Origin: Rhodospirillaceae bacterium
GTDB taxonomy: Bacteria > Pseudomonadota > Alphaproteobacteria > Rhodospirillales > Magnetospirillaceae
Reading direction: 5' to 3'
DNA: 5,164 nt
Assembly (NCBI GenBank): GCA_030151865.1
Contig: JASLCK010000414.1
Location: 1 to 5,164, forward strand
Each line of letters opens with the position of its first letter. Positions within the stretch are counted from its first letter, which is position 1. This document shows positions 1-5,164 of this stretch, in pieces. The position numbers and the translations under genes are program-made. The notes under the pieces were generated by a model, which saw only the letters and a program-made list of their open reading frames with translations, did not search any database and was not told the origin of the DNA.

Positions 1-271
1 GAAATTCGGCCAGAGGATCGGCGGCCTTGTCCTTCATCACATGAACGCGGGCAGCCAGATGCACCACTGCGGATACCTCCGCCAGAGCTTCGCTCCAGTC
101 GGCGGTGGCGCTGAGATCGCGCATCAGAACGGGTGTGACACCAGCGGGCAGAATAACCTCGCGGCGGACGACCGCACGGACATCCCAGCCATCCTTGATC
201 AGACGACGGCATACGGCTTGGCCAACAAAACCGTTAGCCCCGGTGACCAGAACTTTTTGCGGGGTGGTCAT
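1..271 (-). CDS. NAD-dependent sugar-nucleotide epimerase/reductase (extended SDR), N-terminal part only
   Basis: The first 90 codons of an extended short-chain dehydrogenase/reductase run off the left edge of the window, so the catalytic YxxxK motif and C-terminal half are not visible. The start is an ATG at 271. The N-terminus has the Rossmann dinucleotide-binding motif TGANGFVG (residues 10-17, G11/G14/G17), a basic VRAVVRR strand (31-37) and an acidic RDLS turn (51-54) as expected for NAD(P) binding. HLAARVHVM (71-79) is the phrase typical of the WbpV/WreQ-like group, which acts on UDP-linked hexosamines as 4-epimerase or 4-keto-reductase. The ATG overlaps the stop of the glycosyltransferase gene (ATGA, 271-268) and has a strong Shine-Dalgarno site. 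It probably makes the UDP-sugar used by that transferase in the cytoplasm. Family is confident; substrate and epimerase-versus-reductase activity are inference. Confidence 0.88.
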   Translation of the reverse strand, partial: MTTPQKVLVTGANGFVGQAVCRRLIKDGWDVRAVVRREVILPAGVTPVLMRDLSATADWSEALAEVSAVVHLAARVHVMKDKAADPLAEF

Positions 272-1287
272 GCGGTGACCTCCTTGCGGGCAATGCGGGC
301 AAACAGGGCCAGCAACAGGGCGACCAACAGGCTTGCCGCCGCCAGGGCCATCCAGGGGGCGAGGGTTGAAGCCAGGGCGCAGACGATCAGTCCCAGATTG
401 GTGAACGCAATCAGGATTGATGCCTGATTATGGCGCAGACCGCCGCGCACCGCTTGCTGGTAGAAATGTTGGCGATGGGCCTGCCAGATTTTCTCCCGCC
501 GCAGGGCGCGCCGGAGGATGGTGATGGTGGCATCAGCCAGGTAATAAAGCGGCAGGATCAGCGCGGCGGCCAGATAGCCCTGAGCGGCCAGCATGATCAG
601 CAGCCAACCGCCCAGATAGCCCAGCGGAATACTGCCGGAATCCCCCAGGAACAGTTTGGCCGGGTGCCAGTTCCACACCAGAAACCCCAGGGCGGCCGCA
701 GCCAGCACCAGGGGCGGGGCGGCCAGAGTGCTGGGCAATAGGGTCAGGCCGGGGAGAACGACCAGCAAGGTTATGCCCAGTCCCAGGCTGGCGCTTTCCA
801 CTCCGGTGATGCCGTCGATGCCGTCCATAAAGTTATAAAGGTTCAGGAACCAAACCCATCCCAGCCCGGCGATCAGGCGGTCGGCCCAAAACGGCAACCA
901 GCCCTGGAAGATCAGCAGATCGCTGGGCAGTGCGGCCAGTCCGGCAATGACGGCCGTCAGATGTAGACCAAAGCGCAGCCGTGCGGTCAGTCCGCCCTTG
1001 TCGTCAAACCAGGACAGGATCAGCAAACCCAACGCCGCCAACAATGGCACCAGCAGGCCGGGCGGGGCGGCATCCGACAGCCACAGGCCAGCCCAGGCCA
1101 GCAGACAGACCGGCGTTACCGCCAGCCCGCCGCCGCGCGGCGTCGGCAGGCTGTGGCTGGATCGCTCGTTGGGATGATCCAAAATTTGCTGATGCCGCAG
1201 CCACCCCAATACCAAACGGGTTGCTGCCACGGTCAGGGCGAAAACAGCACAAAAAAGCCCGGCCAACAGGACAAATGAGGGGTTCAC
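268..1287 (-). CDS. Undecaprenyl-phosphate glycosyl-1-phosphate transferase (glycosyltransferase family 4, WecA/WbpL type)
   Basis: A 339-residue integral membrane protein with about ten or eleven hydrophobic segments, the usual length of this family. It transfers a sugar-1-phosphate from a UDP-sugar to undecaprenyl phosphate at the inner face of the plasma membrane, the first membrane step of O-antigen or exopolysaccharide synthesis. The conserved cytoplasmic loops are in order: DHPNERSSHSLPTPRGGG (37-54), the acidic pair D95/D96 in WFDDKGG, NLYNFMDGIDG (149-159, with N152, D155, D158), FLGDSGS (213-219, catalytic-site Asp216) and HRQHFYQ (271-277). The last is the His-rich sugar-recognition loop in the form seen in WbpL-like proteins, not the HIHH of enterobacterial WecA nor the MraY form. 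The start is a GTG at 1287 overlapping the upstream stop (GTGA). There is no clear Shine-Dalgarno site, so translation probably depends on coupling to the heparinase-like gene. The sugar (QuiNAc, FucNAc, GlcNAc or similar) cannot be read from the sequence. Confidence 0.93.
   Translation of the reverse strand: MNPSFVLLAGLFCAVFALTVAATRLVLGWLRHQQILDHPNERSSHSLPTPRGGGLAVTPVCLLAWAGLWLSDAAPPGLLVPLLAALGLLILSWFDDKGGLTARLRFGLHLTAVIAGLAALPSDLLIFQGWLPFWADRLIAGLGWVWFLNLYNFMDGIDGITGVESASLGLGITLLVVLPGLTLLPSTLAAPPLVLAAAALGFLVWNWHPAKLFLGDSGSIPLGYLGGWLLIMLAAQGYLAAALILPLYYLADATITILRRALRREKIWQAHRQHFYQQAVRGGLRHNQASILIAFTNLGLIVCALASTLAPWMALAAASLLVALLLALFARIARKEVTA
278..285 (-). promoter_or_regulatory. Strong Shine-Dalgarno site of the epimerase/reductase gene
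   Basis: On the minus strand AAGGAGGT lies 6 bases before the ATG at 271. It is an almost ideal match to the 16S rRNA anti-Shine-Dalgarno sequence and sits inside the last codons of the glycosyltransferase gene. It settles the start choice and implies efficient initiation as well as coupling through the ATGA overlap. Confidence 0.8.
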
Positions 1288-2945
1288 AGCTTGGTCACCG
1301 TGATCTGGGCGCGGTACGGTAAAGTGATTTTCTTGTGAGTGAATTCGATCACCCGCACTGGTCCCAACCCGCCATTGGGCAAGGTGCGCCAGGCATCACT
1401 GATCTGGGCGGGGATCCCGCCTTCGATCTTGAAGCGCAGCCCGTGCGGGCCTTGCAGGATAACCGAACCGTCCTCTTCCTGGGTGGCGGTAAAGGGGGTG
1501 ATCAGACGGCGCGTGATGCGGAAACGTCCGGTTCCCTTGATATGTTCGCTGATGGTCAGGCTATCGCCTTCGAACTGCCAGCGGCGACTGGCTTCGCGCG
1601 GGCCACCCAGGCGGTTGAAGCCTTCGCTGTCCAGGCTGACGCCGTCGCTTTCGGTGCGCAGGTCAGGCTGATGGGGCAGGACGTCGCGGCGGAAAGCGTC
1701 GCTATAGATGGCACGGTTGTTGGGGCTGATGGACTGATTGTCCAACTCGATGCCGTTATGCAGGCAAGACCCGGCATATTCGGCCTGACTGTTCCAACCG
1801 GCACATCCGGGGTCAATAAAGACAGGAACGCTTTCGTAATGAAGGGCGAAGCTGCCCTGATCATGGTGGGCCAGACCTGAAAGCTCGGGCCAGCCGCTGG
1901 GGCTGGCATGCCACAGACCCGACCAGGGTGCCTTGTCCAGACGCAGCCAGCCATCGATCCGCAAAGCCTCCAGATCAGGCTGAAAGCTGGAATCGCGCAA
2001 GGTTTGAAACGCTTGGCGGGACTCGCTGTCCAGAGTATCGATCCAGGTGCCTTCTAATGCGGCATGACGATGCAGGCAAGCAAAGGCGGTGACCGGTTCG
2101 CAACTTAAGGCGTCGCCGATCAGCGGCAGTTCGCCAGGTAAGGTGATGGCCGGGATAACCGCCAGCAAGCGGCTGGTGAAATGTTCCAGCAGGCTGGCTT
2201 CCGGCAGTTTGGCTTGTCTCGCCGCCAGCCAGGAATCCGCATAAGCACGGGTCAGGCGCAAATGAGCGATACTTGATCCTTCCGCCGAAATGCCTGAAGG
2301 CAGGATCAGGTGACGGGCTTCATGCAGCAGAATCTTCAGCCCGTCCTCGGTGGTCTGGGGCATCCCCAGACCCAAACCCAGACGCAGCAGGGCATGGCCC
2401 TGCAAGGCCAGCAGGCTGCCGGTCTTGCCTTCGCCCCGATATTGCAGGTGGCTGACGATCTGCTTGGCGTGCACGCACAAGGACGGCCCGGCACCAGGCA
2501 GGCCAATAGCTTGGGCCTGATGCAGCAGCGCCAATGCGCGCGATGCAGTGGCCCAGGGGTTCCAGGACGGATGGCCCTGTTTGGGCTGGCCGAAACGCTT
2601 GACCCATTCCGCCCACAGCGCCCCCATCCATTGCGGCGGGACGCCGCCGATCCAGGCAAAACCATGCAGCAGCAGCGGATTGCGCGCTCGGTCGAACAAC
2701 TCGTGCGGATGTTCGATTTCCAGGGTTTCGCCCGGCAGCGATAACGTCAAGCGACCCTGTGGGGCGCTTTGCGGCTTTTCGGCCAGGATGGCGCAGGATT
2801 CATTTTGGGGTGATAACGAGATATAGGGCGGCAAACGGGCGTCGGTATCGGTTTCTCCCAGCGGCCAGTTATGGCGCCAACGCCATAGGCTCCAGCGGCG
2901 GAAGGTGGAGTCCAGAAGAAGACGGCGGGTGGTGCGGCACGACAT
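1284..2945 (-). CDS. Heparinase II/III family protein (polysaccharide-lyase-like)
   Basis: A 553-residue protein if started at the ATG at 2945; a GTG at 2990 would add 15 residues. I prefer the ATG because AAAGGG lies 7 bases before it, the GTG has no usable ribosome site, and the family-like N-terminus (RRLLLDSTFRRW) begins just after it. The N-terminal two thirds is helical, with SWNPWATASR (127-136) matching the W-x-P-(Y/W)-x-x-S-x-R signature of the alpha/alpha-toroid domain and a later SSIAHLRL segment (His228). The C-terminal part is the beta-sandwich Hep_II_III domain: HHDQGSFALHYESVPVFIDPG starts near residue 360, followed by Y390 and CLHNGIELD (394-402). Family members cleave uronic-acid polysaccharides by beta-elimination, usually in the periplasm or outside. 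Here I see no signal peptide or membrane segment. It leads the sugar operon and overlaps the next gene by 4 bases. Substrate, and whether it is an active lyase, are unknown. Confidence 0.85.
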   Translation of the reverse strand: MSCRTTRRLLLDSTFRRWSLWRWRHNWPLGETDTDARLPPYISLSPQNESCAILAEKPQSAPQGRLTLSLPGETLEIEHPHELFDRARNPLLLHGFAWIGGVPPQWMGALWAEWVKRFGQPKQGHPSWNPWATASRALALLHQAQAIGLPGAGPSLCVHAKQIVSHLQYRGEGKTGSLLALQGHALLRLGLGLGMPQTTEDGLKILLHEARHLILPSGISAEGSSIAHLRLTRAYADSWLAARQAKLPEASLLEHFTSRLLAVIPAITLPGELPLIGDALSCEPVTAFACLHRHAALEGTWIDTLDSESRQAFQTLRDSSFQPDLEALRIDGWLRLDKAPWSGLWHASPSGWPELSGLAHHDQGSFALHYESVPVFIDPGCAGWNSQAEYAGSCLHNGIELDNQSISPNNRAIYSDAFRRDVLPHQPDLRTESDGVSLDSEGFNRLGGPREASRRWQFEGDSLTISEHIKGTGRFRITRRLITPFTATQEEDGSVILQGPHGLRFKIEGGIPAQISDAWRTLPNGGLGPVRVIEFTHKKITLPYRAQITVTKL

Positions 2946-2952
2946 CGGGCAG

Positions 2953-2958
2953 CCCTTT
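2953..2958 (-). promoter_or_regulatory. Probable ribosome binding site of the heparinase-like gene
   Basis: AAAGGG on the minus strand is 7 bases before the ATG at 2945. It is a moderate Shine-Dalgarno match with good spacing and is the reason to prefer this ATG. For the alternative GTG at 2990 the nearest purine-rich stretch (AAGGA) is about 15 bases away, too far for normal initiation. Confidence 0.4.
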
Positions 2959-3023
2959 AAAAAACGGGAAACAACAAACTCCGCCTCCACTGATAGCGAA
3001 CGCGGTCCTTAAAGAATGCATCC

Positions 3024-3051
3024 ATGATAGCAAGGCCTTGCAGCGACGCAA
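3024..3051 (-). promoter_or_regulatory. Candidate sigma-70-like promoter of the polysaccharide operon
   Basis: On the minus strand TTGCGT (3051-3046) and TATCAT (3029-3024) are separated by 16 bases. The -10 box matches the TATAAT consensus at 5 of 6 positions; the -35 box keeps only the TTG core. Transcription would start near 3017, about 70 bases before the preferred ATG of the heparinase-like gene. It is the best such pair I found upstream of this gene, but it was judged by eye only. Confidence 0.35.
3030..3041. repeat. Perfect 12-base palindrome within the promoter spacer
   Basis: GCAAGGCCTTGC is its own reverse complement over 12 bases and lies wholly in the spacer of the candidate minus-strand promoter. 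A dimeric regulator bound there would sit between the -35 and -10 boxes. It has no loop and no T-run, so it is not a terminator. An operator role is inference; a chance palindrome is possible. Confidence 0.4.
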
Positions 3052-3126
3052 CGTAGCTGGATGGGCTAGCTCTGCTCGGCCATAAATTTTTCACGGTCCA
3101 AGGGGCGGCGGGACCGGGCTGGTCGA

Positions 3127-3154
3127 TTGTCTGACGGTTCTGCGCATATTAGGA
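3127..3154 (+). promoter_or_regulatory. Weak candidate promoter of the transaldolase gene
   Basis: TTGTCT (3127-3132) and TAGGAT (3149-3154) are 16 bases apart, each matching its consensus box at 4 of 6 positions. Transcription would begin near 3161, leaving a leader of about 40 bases before the ATG at 3202. This would exclude the upstream in-frame starts at 3127 and 3154. Support is weak. Confidence 0.22.
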
Positions 3155-3201
3155 TGCCCGCACAGACACAGGCATTTTCGAAACAACCGGGACGCATTGC
3201 C

Positions 3202-3858
3202 ATGAAGTTCTTTCTTGATACCGCCAATATCGACGAAATCCGCGCCTTGGCGGAAAGCGGGATGGTCGATGGGGTAACCACCAATCCGTCCCTGGTGGCC
3301 AAGTCGGGCCGCAACTTCCTTGATGTGATTGCCGAAATTTGCGAGATCATCCCCGGTCCGGTCAGCGCTGAAGTGGCGGCGTTGGACTATGAAACCATGA
3401 TTGCCGAAGGCCGTAAGCTGGCCAAGATCGCTTCCAATGTGGCGGTCAAGGTGCCGTTGACTCCGGCGGGTTTGCGGACCTGCCGCGCTCTGTCTGATGA
3501 TGGCGTCAAGGTCAATGTCACCCTGTGCTTCTCGGCGGCTCAGGCGATCCTGGCCGCCAAGGCGGGGGCTGCCTTCGTCTCGCCCTTCGTTGGCCGTCTG
3601 GATGATGTGGGCAGCAACGGCATGCGTCTGATCGAAGACATTGTCGAGATTTATAACCAGTACGGCGCTTTCCGTACCGAAGTGCTGGTGGCCTCGATCC
3701 GTCATCCCGAACATGTGGTTCAGGCCGCCCGCCTGGGCGCTGATGTTGCCACCATGCCGGCCTCGATCCTGTCGATGATGTTCAACCATCCCCTGACCGA
3801 TAAGGGGCTGGCGGCGTTTGTCGCCGATTGGCAGAAGACGGGTCAGTCGATCCTGTAA
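3202..3858 (+). CDS. tal: Transaldolase (small TalC/FSA-like subfamily)
   Basis: A 218-residue cytosolic TIM-barrel enzyme of the small transaldolase family. It moves a dihydroxyacetone unit from sedoheptulose 7-phosphate to glyceraldehyde 3-phosphate in the non-oxidative pentose phosphate pathway. The start at 3202 is chosen because MKFFLDTANIDEIR is the family's N-terminus; the in-frame upstream extension resembles nothing. Visible active-site residues are D6, N28 in GVTTNPS (24-30), E57, the Schiff-base Lys83 in VKVPLT, S127 and F129 in SPFVGRLDD, R132, and S165/R167 in ASIRHP. S127, F129 and E57 correspond to transaldolase B residues, whereas E. coli fructose-6-phosphate aldolase has Ala129, Tyr131 and Gln59, so transaldolase activity is favoured. 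The ribosome site is weak (GGGA, 3189-3192). The gene is divergent from the polysaccharide operon, apparently monocistronic, and ends before a strong terminator. Databases may label it fsa. Confidence 0.95.
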   Translation: MKFFLDTANIDEIRALAESGMVDGVTTNPSLVAKSGRNFLDVIAEICEIIPGPVSAEVAALDYETMIAEGRKLAKIASNVAVKVPLTPAGLRTCRALSDDGVKVNVTLCFSAAQAILAAKAGAAFVSPFVGRLDDVGSNGMRLIEDIVEIYNQYGAFRTEVLVASIRHPEHVVQAARLGADVATMPASILSMMFNHPLTDKGLAAFVADWQKTGQSIL

Positions 3859-3878
3859 GCGGATCGATAGTTCATAAG

Positions 3879-3915
3879 AAAAGGGCCTGGAGGATGTGAC
3901 CCTCCAGGCCCTTTT
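3879..3915. terminator. Bidirectional intrinsic terminator between convergent genes
   Basis: The arms AAAAGGGCCTGGAGG (3879-3893) and CCTCCAGGCCCTTTT (3901-3915) are perfectly complementary over 15 bp around a 7-base loop. On the plus strand the stem ends in TTTTT (3912-3916), stopping the transaldolase transcript about 20 bases after its stop codon. On the minus strand it ends in TTTTCTT, stopping the glutamate dehydrogenase transcript. It fills most of the 74-base gap between the two stop codons. Confidence 0.92.
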
Positions 3916-3932
3916 TGTTGGTTGCCGCTGTC

Positions 3933-5164
3933 TTAGGCTTCGGTCAGACCGCGGAACTGATGGCTGGCAACGATCAGGGTCGCCAGATCCAGCTTGCCCG
4001 CAGTCTTCAACTCACCCAGCAACTGGTCGGTCCGCTGTACGGCTTGACGCCGCGCCTCGATCCAGGCGGTCAGAGCTTCCTCGCCTGATCCGACCGCCGC
4101 GATGCTGGCGGTCAGCGCCGCCTGACGGCCATAAAGGTCGTCGATTACGGCATCGGTGGCCAGTTTCTGCCAGTGGCTTCCCGCCGGCAGCCGTTCGGCG
4201 GCGGCGCGCAGCCAACCCAGACCAAAGCGGCTGCCCGCGATGAAGTACAGGCGTCCCACATCCTCGACCGGACGATCCACCTTGGCGGCAATGCGCGAGA
4301 TGTCATTGGCCGAAGCCAGGACGATCAGCCCCGCCACCTGGCGGGCCAAGTCTTCCGGTACGCCCTGGGTCTTCCAATCCTCCACCCGCTGGGACAGCAG
4401 GGCGGCGGTTTCAGCGGGCAACACCTGGTCGAACTGGTGACGCACGGCGACGATTCCGGGTTCCAGTTCGGCGCGGATGCGGCCCACATCCAGGGGGCGC
4501 TGGGCATAGGACAGAACCCAGCCGATGCCGCGTTCGATCAGACGGTTGGCCTCAATCAGCATGGCGGTCTGGGCGCTGGCGGGAACCTTGTTGTCCAAGG
4601 TCTCGATGGCGTCCCAAACGTCACGCAGACCAAAAGCGTCGCGCACGATCAGATAAGCACGGGCCAGATCGGCGGCACTGCAGCCGGTCCGTTCCATGAT
4701 GCGGGCGATAAAGCTGCCGCCGACTCGGTTGACCATGCTGTTGGTAACGATGGTCGCCACCAATTCACGCTTCAGCCGGTGGTTTTGCATCCGCCCGCGC
4801 CATTCGGGGGTGCGCAGCGCAGTGGGGAAGTACCGCACCAGACCATCCACCAGCAGCGGATCGTCGGGCAGGTCGGATTCCAGCAAGGCGTCGTAGAGCC
4901 ACATCTTGCCGTAAGCCAGCAGCACCGCGATTTCCGGGCGGGTCAGGCCACGGCCCGCATGGGCGCGCCGAGCCAGTTCCTCGTCATTGGGCAGAAATTC
5001 GACCGTGCGGTCCAGACGGCCAGACCGTTCCAACAGGCGCATGAAGCGTTCCTGCTGATCCAGCATTTCCGAGGCCTGGGTTTCGAAGATCGAGATAGCC
5101 TGGGTTTGCAGGTAATTGTCCCGCAGAACCAGATGGCCGACATCCTCGGTCATGGCCGCCAGCA
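3933..5164 (-). CDS. gdhB: NAD-specific glutamate dehydrogenase, large (~180-kDa) class, C-terminal part
   Basis: About 410 C-terminal residues of a protein that normally has roughly 1,600; the reading frame is open to the right edge, so the true start lies outside. The methionine at 5153 is internal (LAAMTEDV continues upstream). The enzyme oxidatively deaminates glutamate to 2-oxoglutarate and ammonium with NAD+, mainly as a catabolic route. The family signature VLRDNYLQTQAISIFE lies just inside the right edge, followed by LTRPEIAVLLAYGKMWLYDALLESDLPDD and a long helical C-terminal domain (RELVATIVTNSMVNRVGGSF, then IETLDNKVPASAQ). The protein ends in HQFRGLTEA at a TAA at 3935-3933. The NAD-binding and catalytic lysine regions are upstream and not visible, so intactness cannot be judged. 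The gene converges on the transaldolase and shares its terminator. The family is clear; the symbol follows pseudomonad and alphaproteobacterial usage and is less certain. Confidence 0.93.
   Translation of the reverse strand, partial: LAAMTEDVGHLVLRDNYLQTQAISIFETQASEMLDQQERFMRLLERSGRLDRTVEFLPNDEELARRAHAGRGLTRPEIAVLLAYGKMWLYDALLESDLPDDPLLVDGLVRYFPTALRTPEWRGRMQNHRLKRELVATIVTNSMVNRVGGSFIARIMERTGCSAADLARAYLIVRDAFGLRDVWDAIETLDNKVPASAQTAMLIEANRLIERGIGWVLSYAQRPLDVGRIRAELEPGIVAVRHQFDQVLPAETAALLSQRVEDWKTQGVPEDLARQVAGLIVLASANDISRIAAKVDRPVEDVGRLYFIAGSRFGLGWLRAAAERLPAGSHWQKLATDAVIDDLYGRQAALTASIAAVGSGEEALTAWIEARRQAVQRTDQLLGELKTAGKLDLATLIVASHQFRGLTEA

Noticed and set aside
1335..1880. A long plus-strand open frame (181 codons) opposite the heparinase-like gene, starting MSEFDHPHWSQ
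   Set aside because: It is antisense to a gene with clear family motifs, has no recognisable domain, and long antisense frames are expected in GC-rich codon usage.
1284..2945. Possible recent horizontal transfer of the heparinase-like gene
   Set aside because: In the first 54 codons, 16 end in A or T, against 15 in a 54-codon sample of the glutamate dehydrogenase gene, so codon use gives no sign of foreign origin. Flanking mobile elements or direct repeats are also absent.
2869..3051. A 60-codon minus-strand frame beginning MRRCKALLSW across the divergent intergenic region
   Set aside because: It overlaps the start of the heparinase-like gene in another frame, begins upstream of the predicted transcription start and has no ribosome site or family resemblance.
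3094..3116. Inverted repeat CGGTCC/GGACCG with an 11-base gap
   Set aside because: Only 6 bp per arm in GC-rich DNA and no T-run after it; chance is an adequate explanation.
3127..3201. An N-terminal extension of the transaldolase from 3127 or 3154
   Set aside because: The family begins at MKFFLDT; the extra 25 or 16 residues are unlike any relative and overlap the candidate promoter.
3091..3789. A 232-codon minus-strand frame opposite the transaldolase gene
   Set aside because: It is a shadow of a highly conserved enzyme in the other strand; its composition (rich in His, Gln, Arg, Gly) is typical of antisense translation and it matches no family I know.

Overview
The window looks like chromosomal DNA of a moderately GC-rich alphaproteobacterium, most likely of the Rhodospirillales (Magnetospirillum-like). 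This is inferred from the gene families, above all the large NAD-dependent glutamate dehydrogenase and the small transaldolase, and from the codon choice. No marker in the window fixes the genus. There is no RNA gene, insertion sequence, CRISPR array or phage gene that I can support. Coding density is high.

Left part (1-2945, minus strand): three genes in one direction, joined by 4-base stop/start overlaps. In transcription order they are a heparinase II/III-like protein, a polyprenyl-phosphate glycosyl-1-phosphate transferase of the WecA/WbpL type, and an NAD-dependent sugar-nucleotide epimerase/reductase cut by the window's left edge. This looks like the start of a surface-polysaccharide (O-antigen or exopolysaccharide) operon. 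The epimerase/reductase would finish a UDP-sugar, the membrane transferase would load that sugar phosphate onto undecaprenyl phosphate, and the lyase-like protein would act on the polymer or be a family member of altered function.

Middle (2946-3201): the divergent intergenic region between the polysaccharide operon and the transaldolase gene. It holds a plausible sigma-70-like promoter for the minus-strand operon, with a perfect 12-base palindrome inside its spacer, and a weaker candidate promoter for the plus-strand gene.

Right part (3202-5164): a small transaldolase (TalC/FSA-like fold, but with transaldolase-type active-site residues) on the plus strand, convergent with the C-terminal quarter of a ~180-kDa-class NAD-glutamate dehydrogenase on the minus strand. 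A perfect 15-bp hairpin with T-runs on both sides separates the two and should terminate both transcripts. These two are central-metabolism genes, so the window spans a junction between housekeeping DNA and a cell-surface cluster. I found no clearly new biological system; the most unusual item is the position of a leaderless heparinase-like gene at the head of the translationally coupled sugar cassette.
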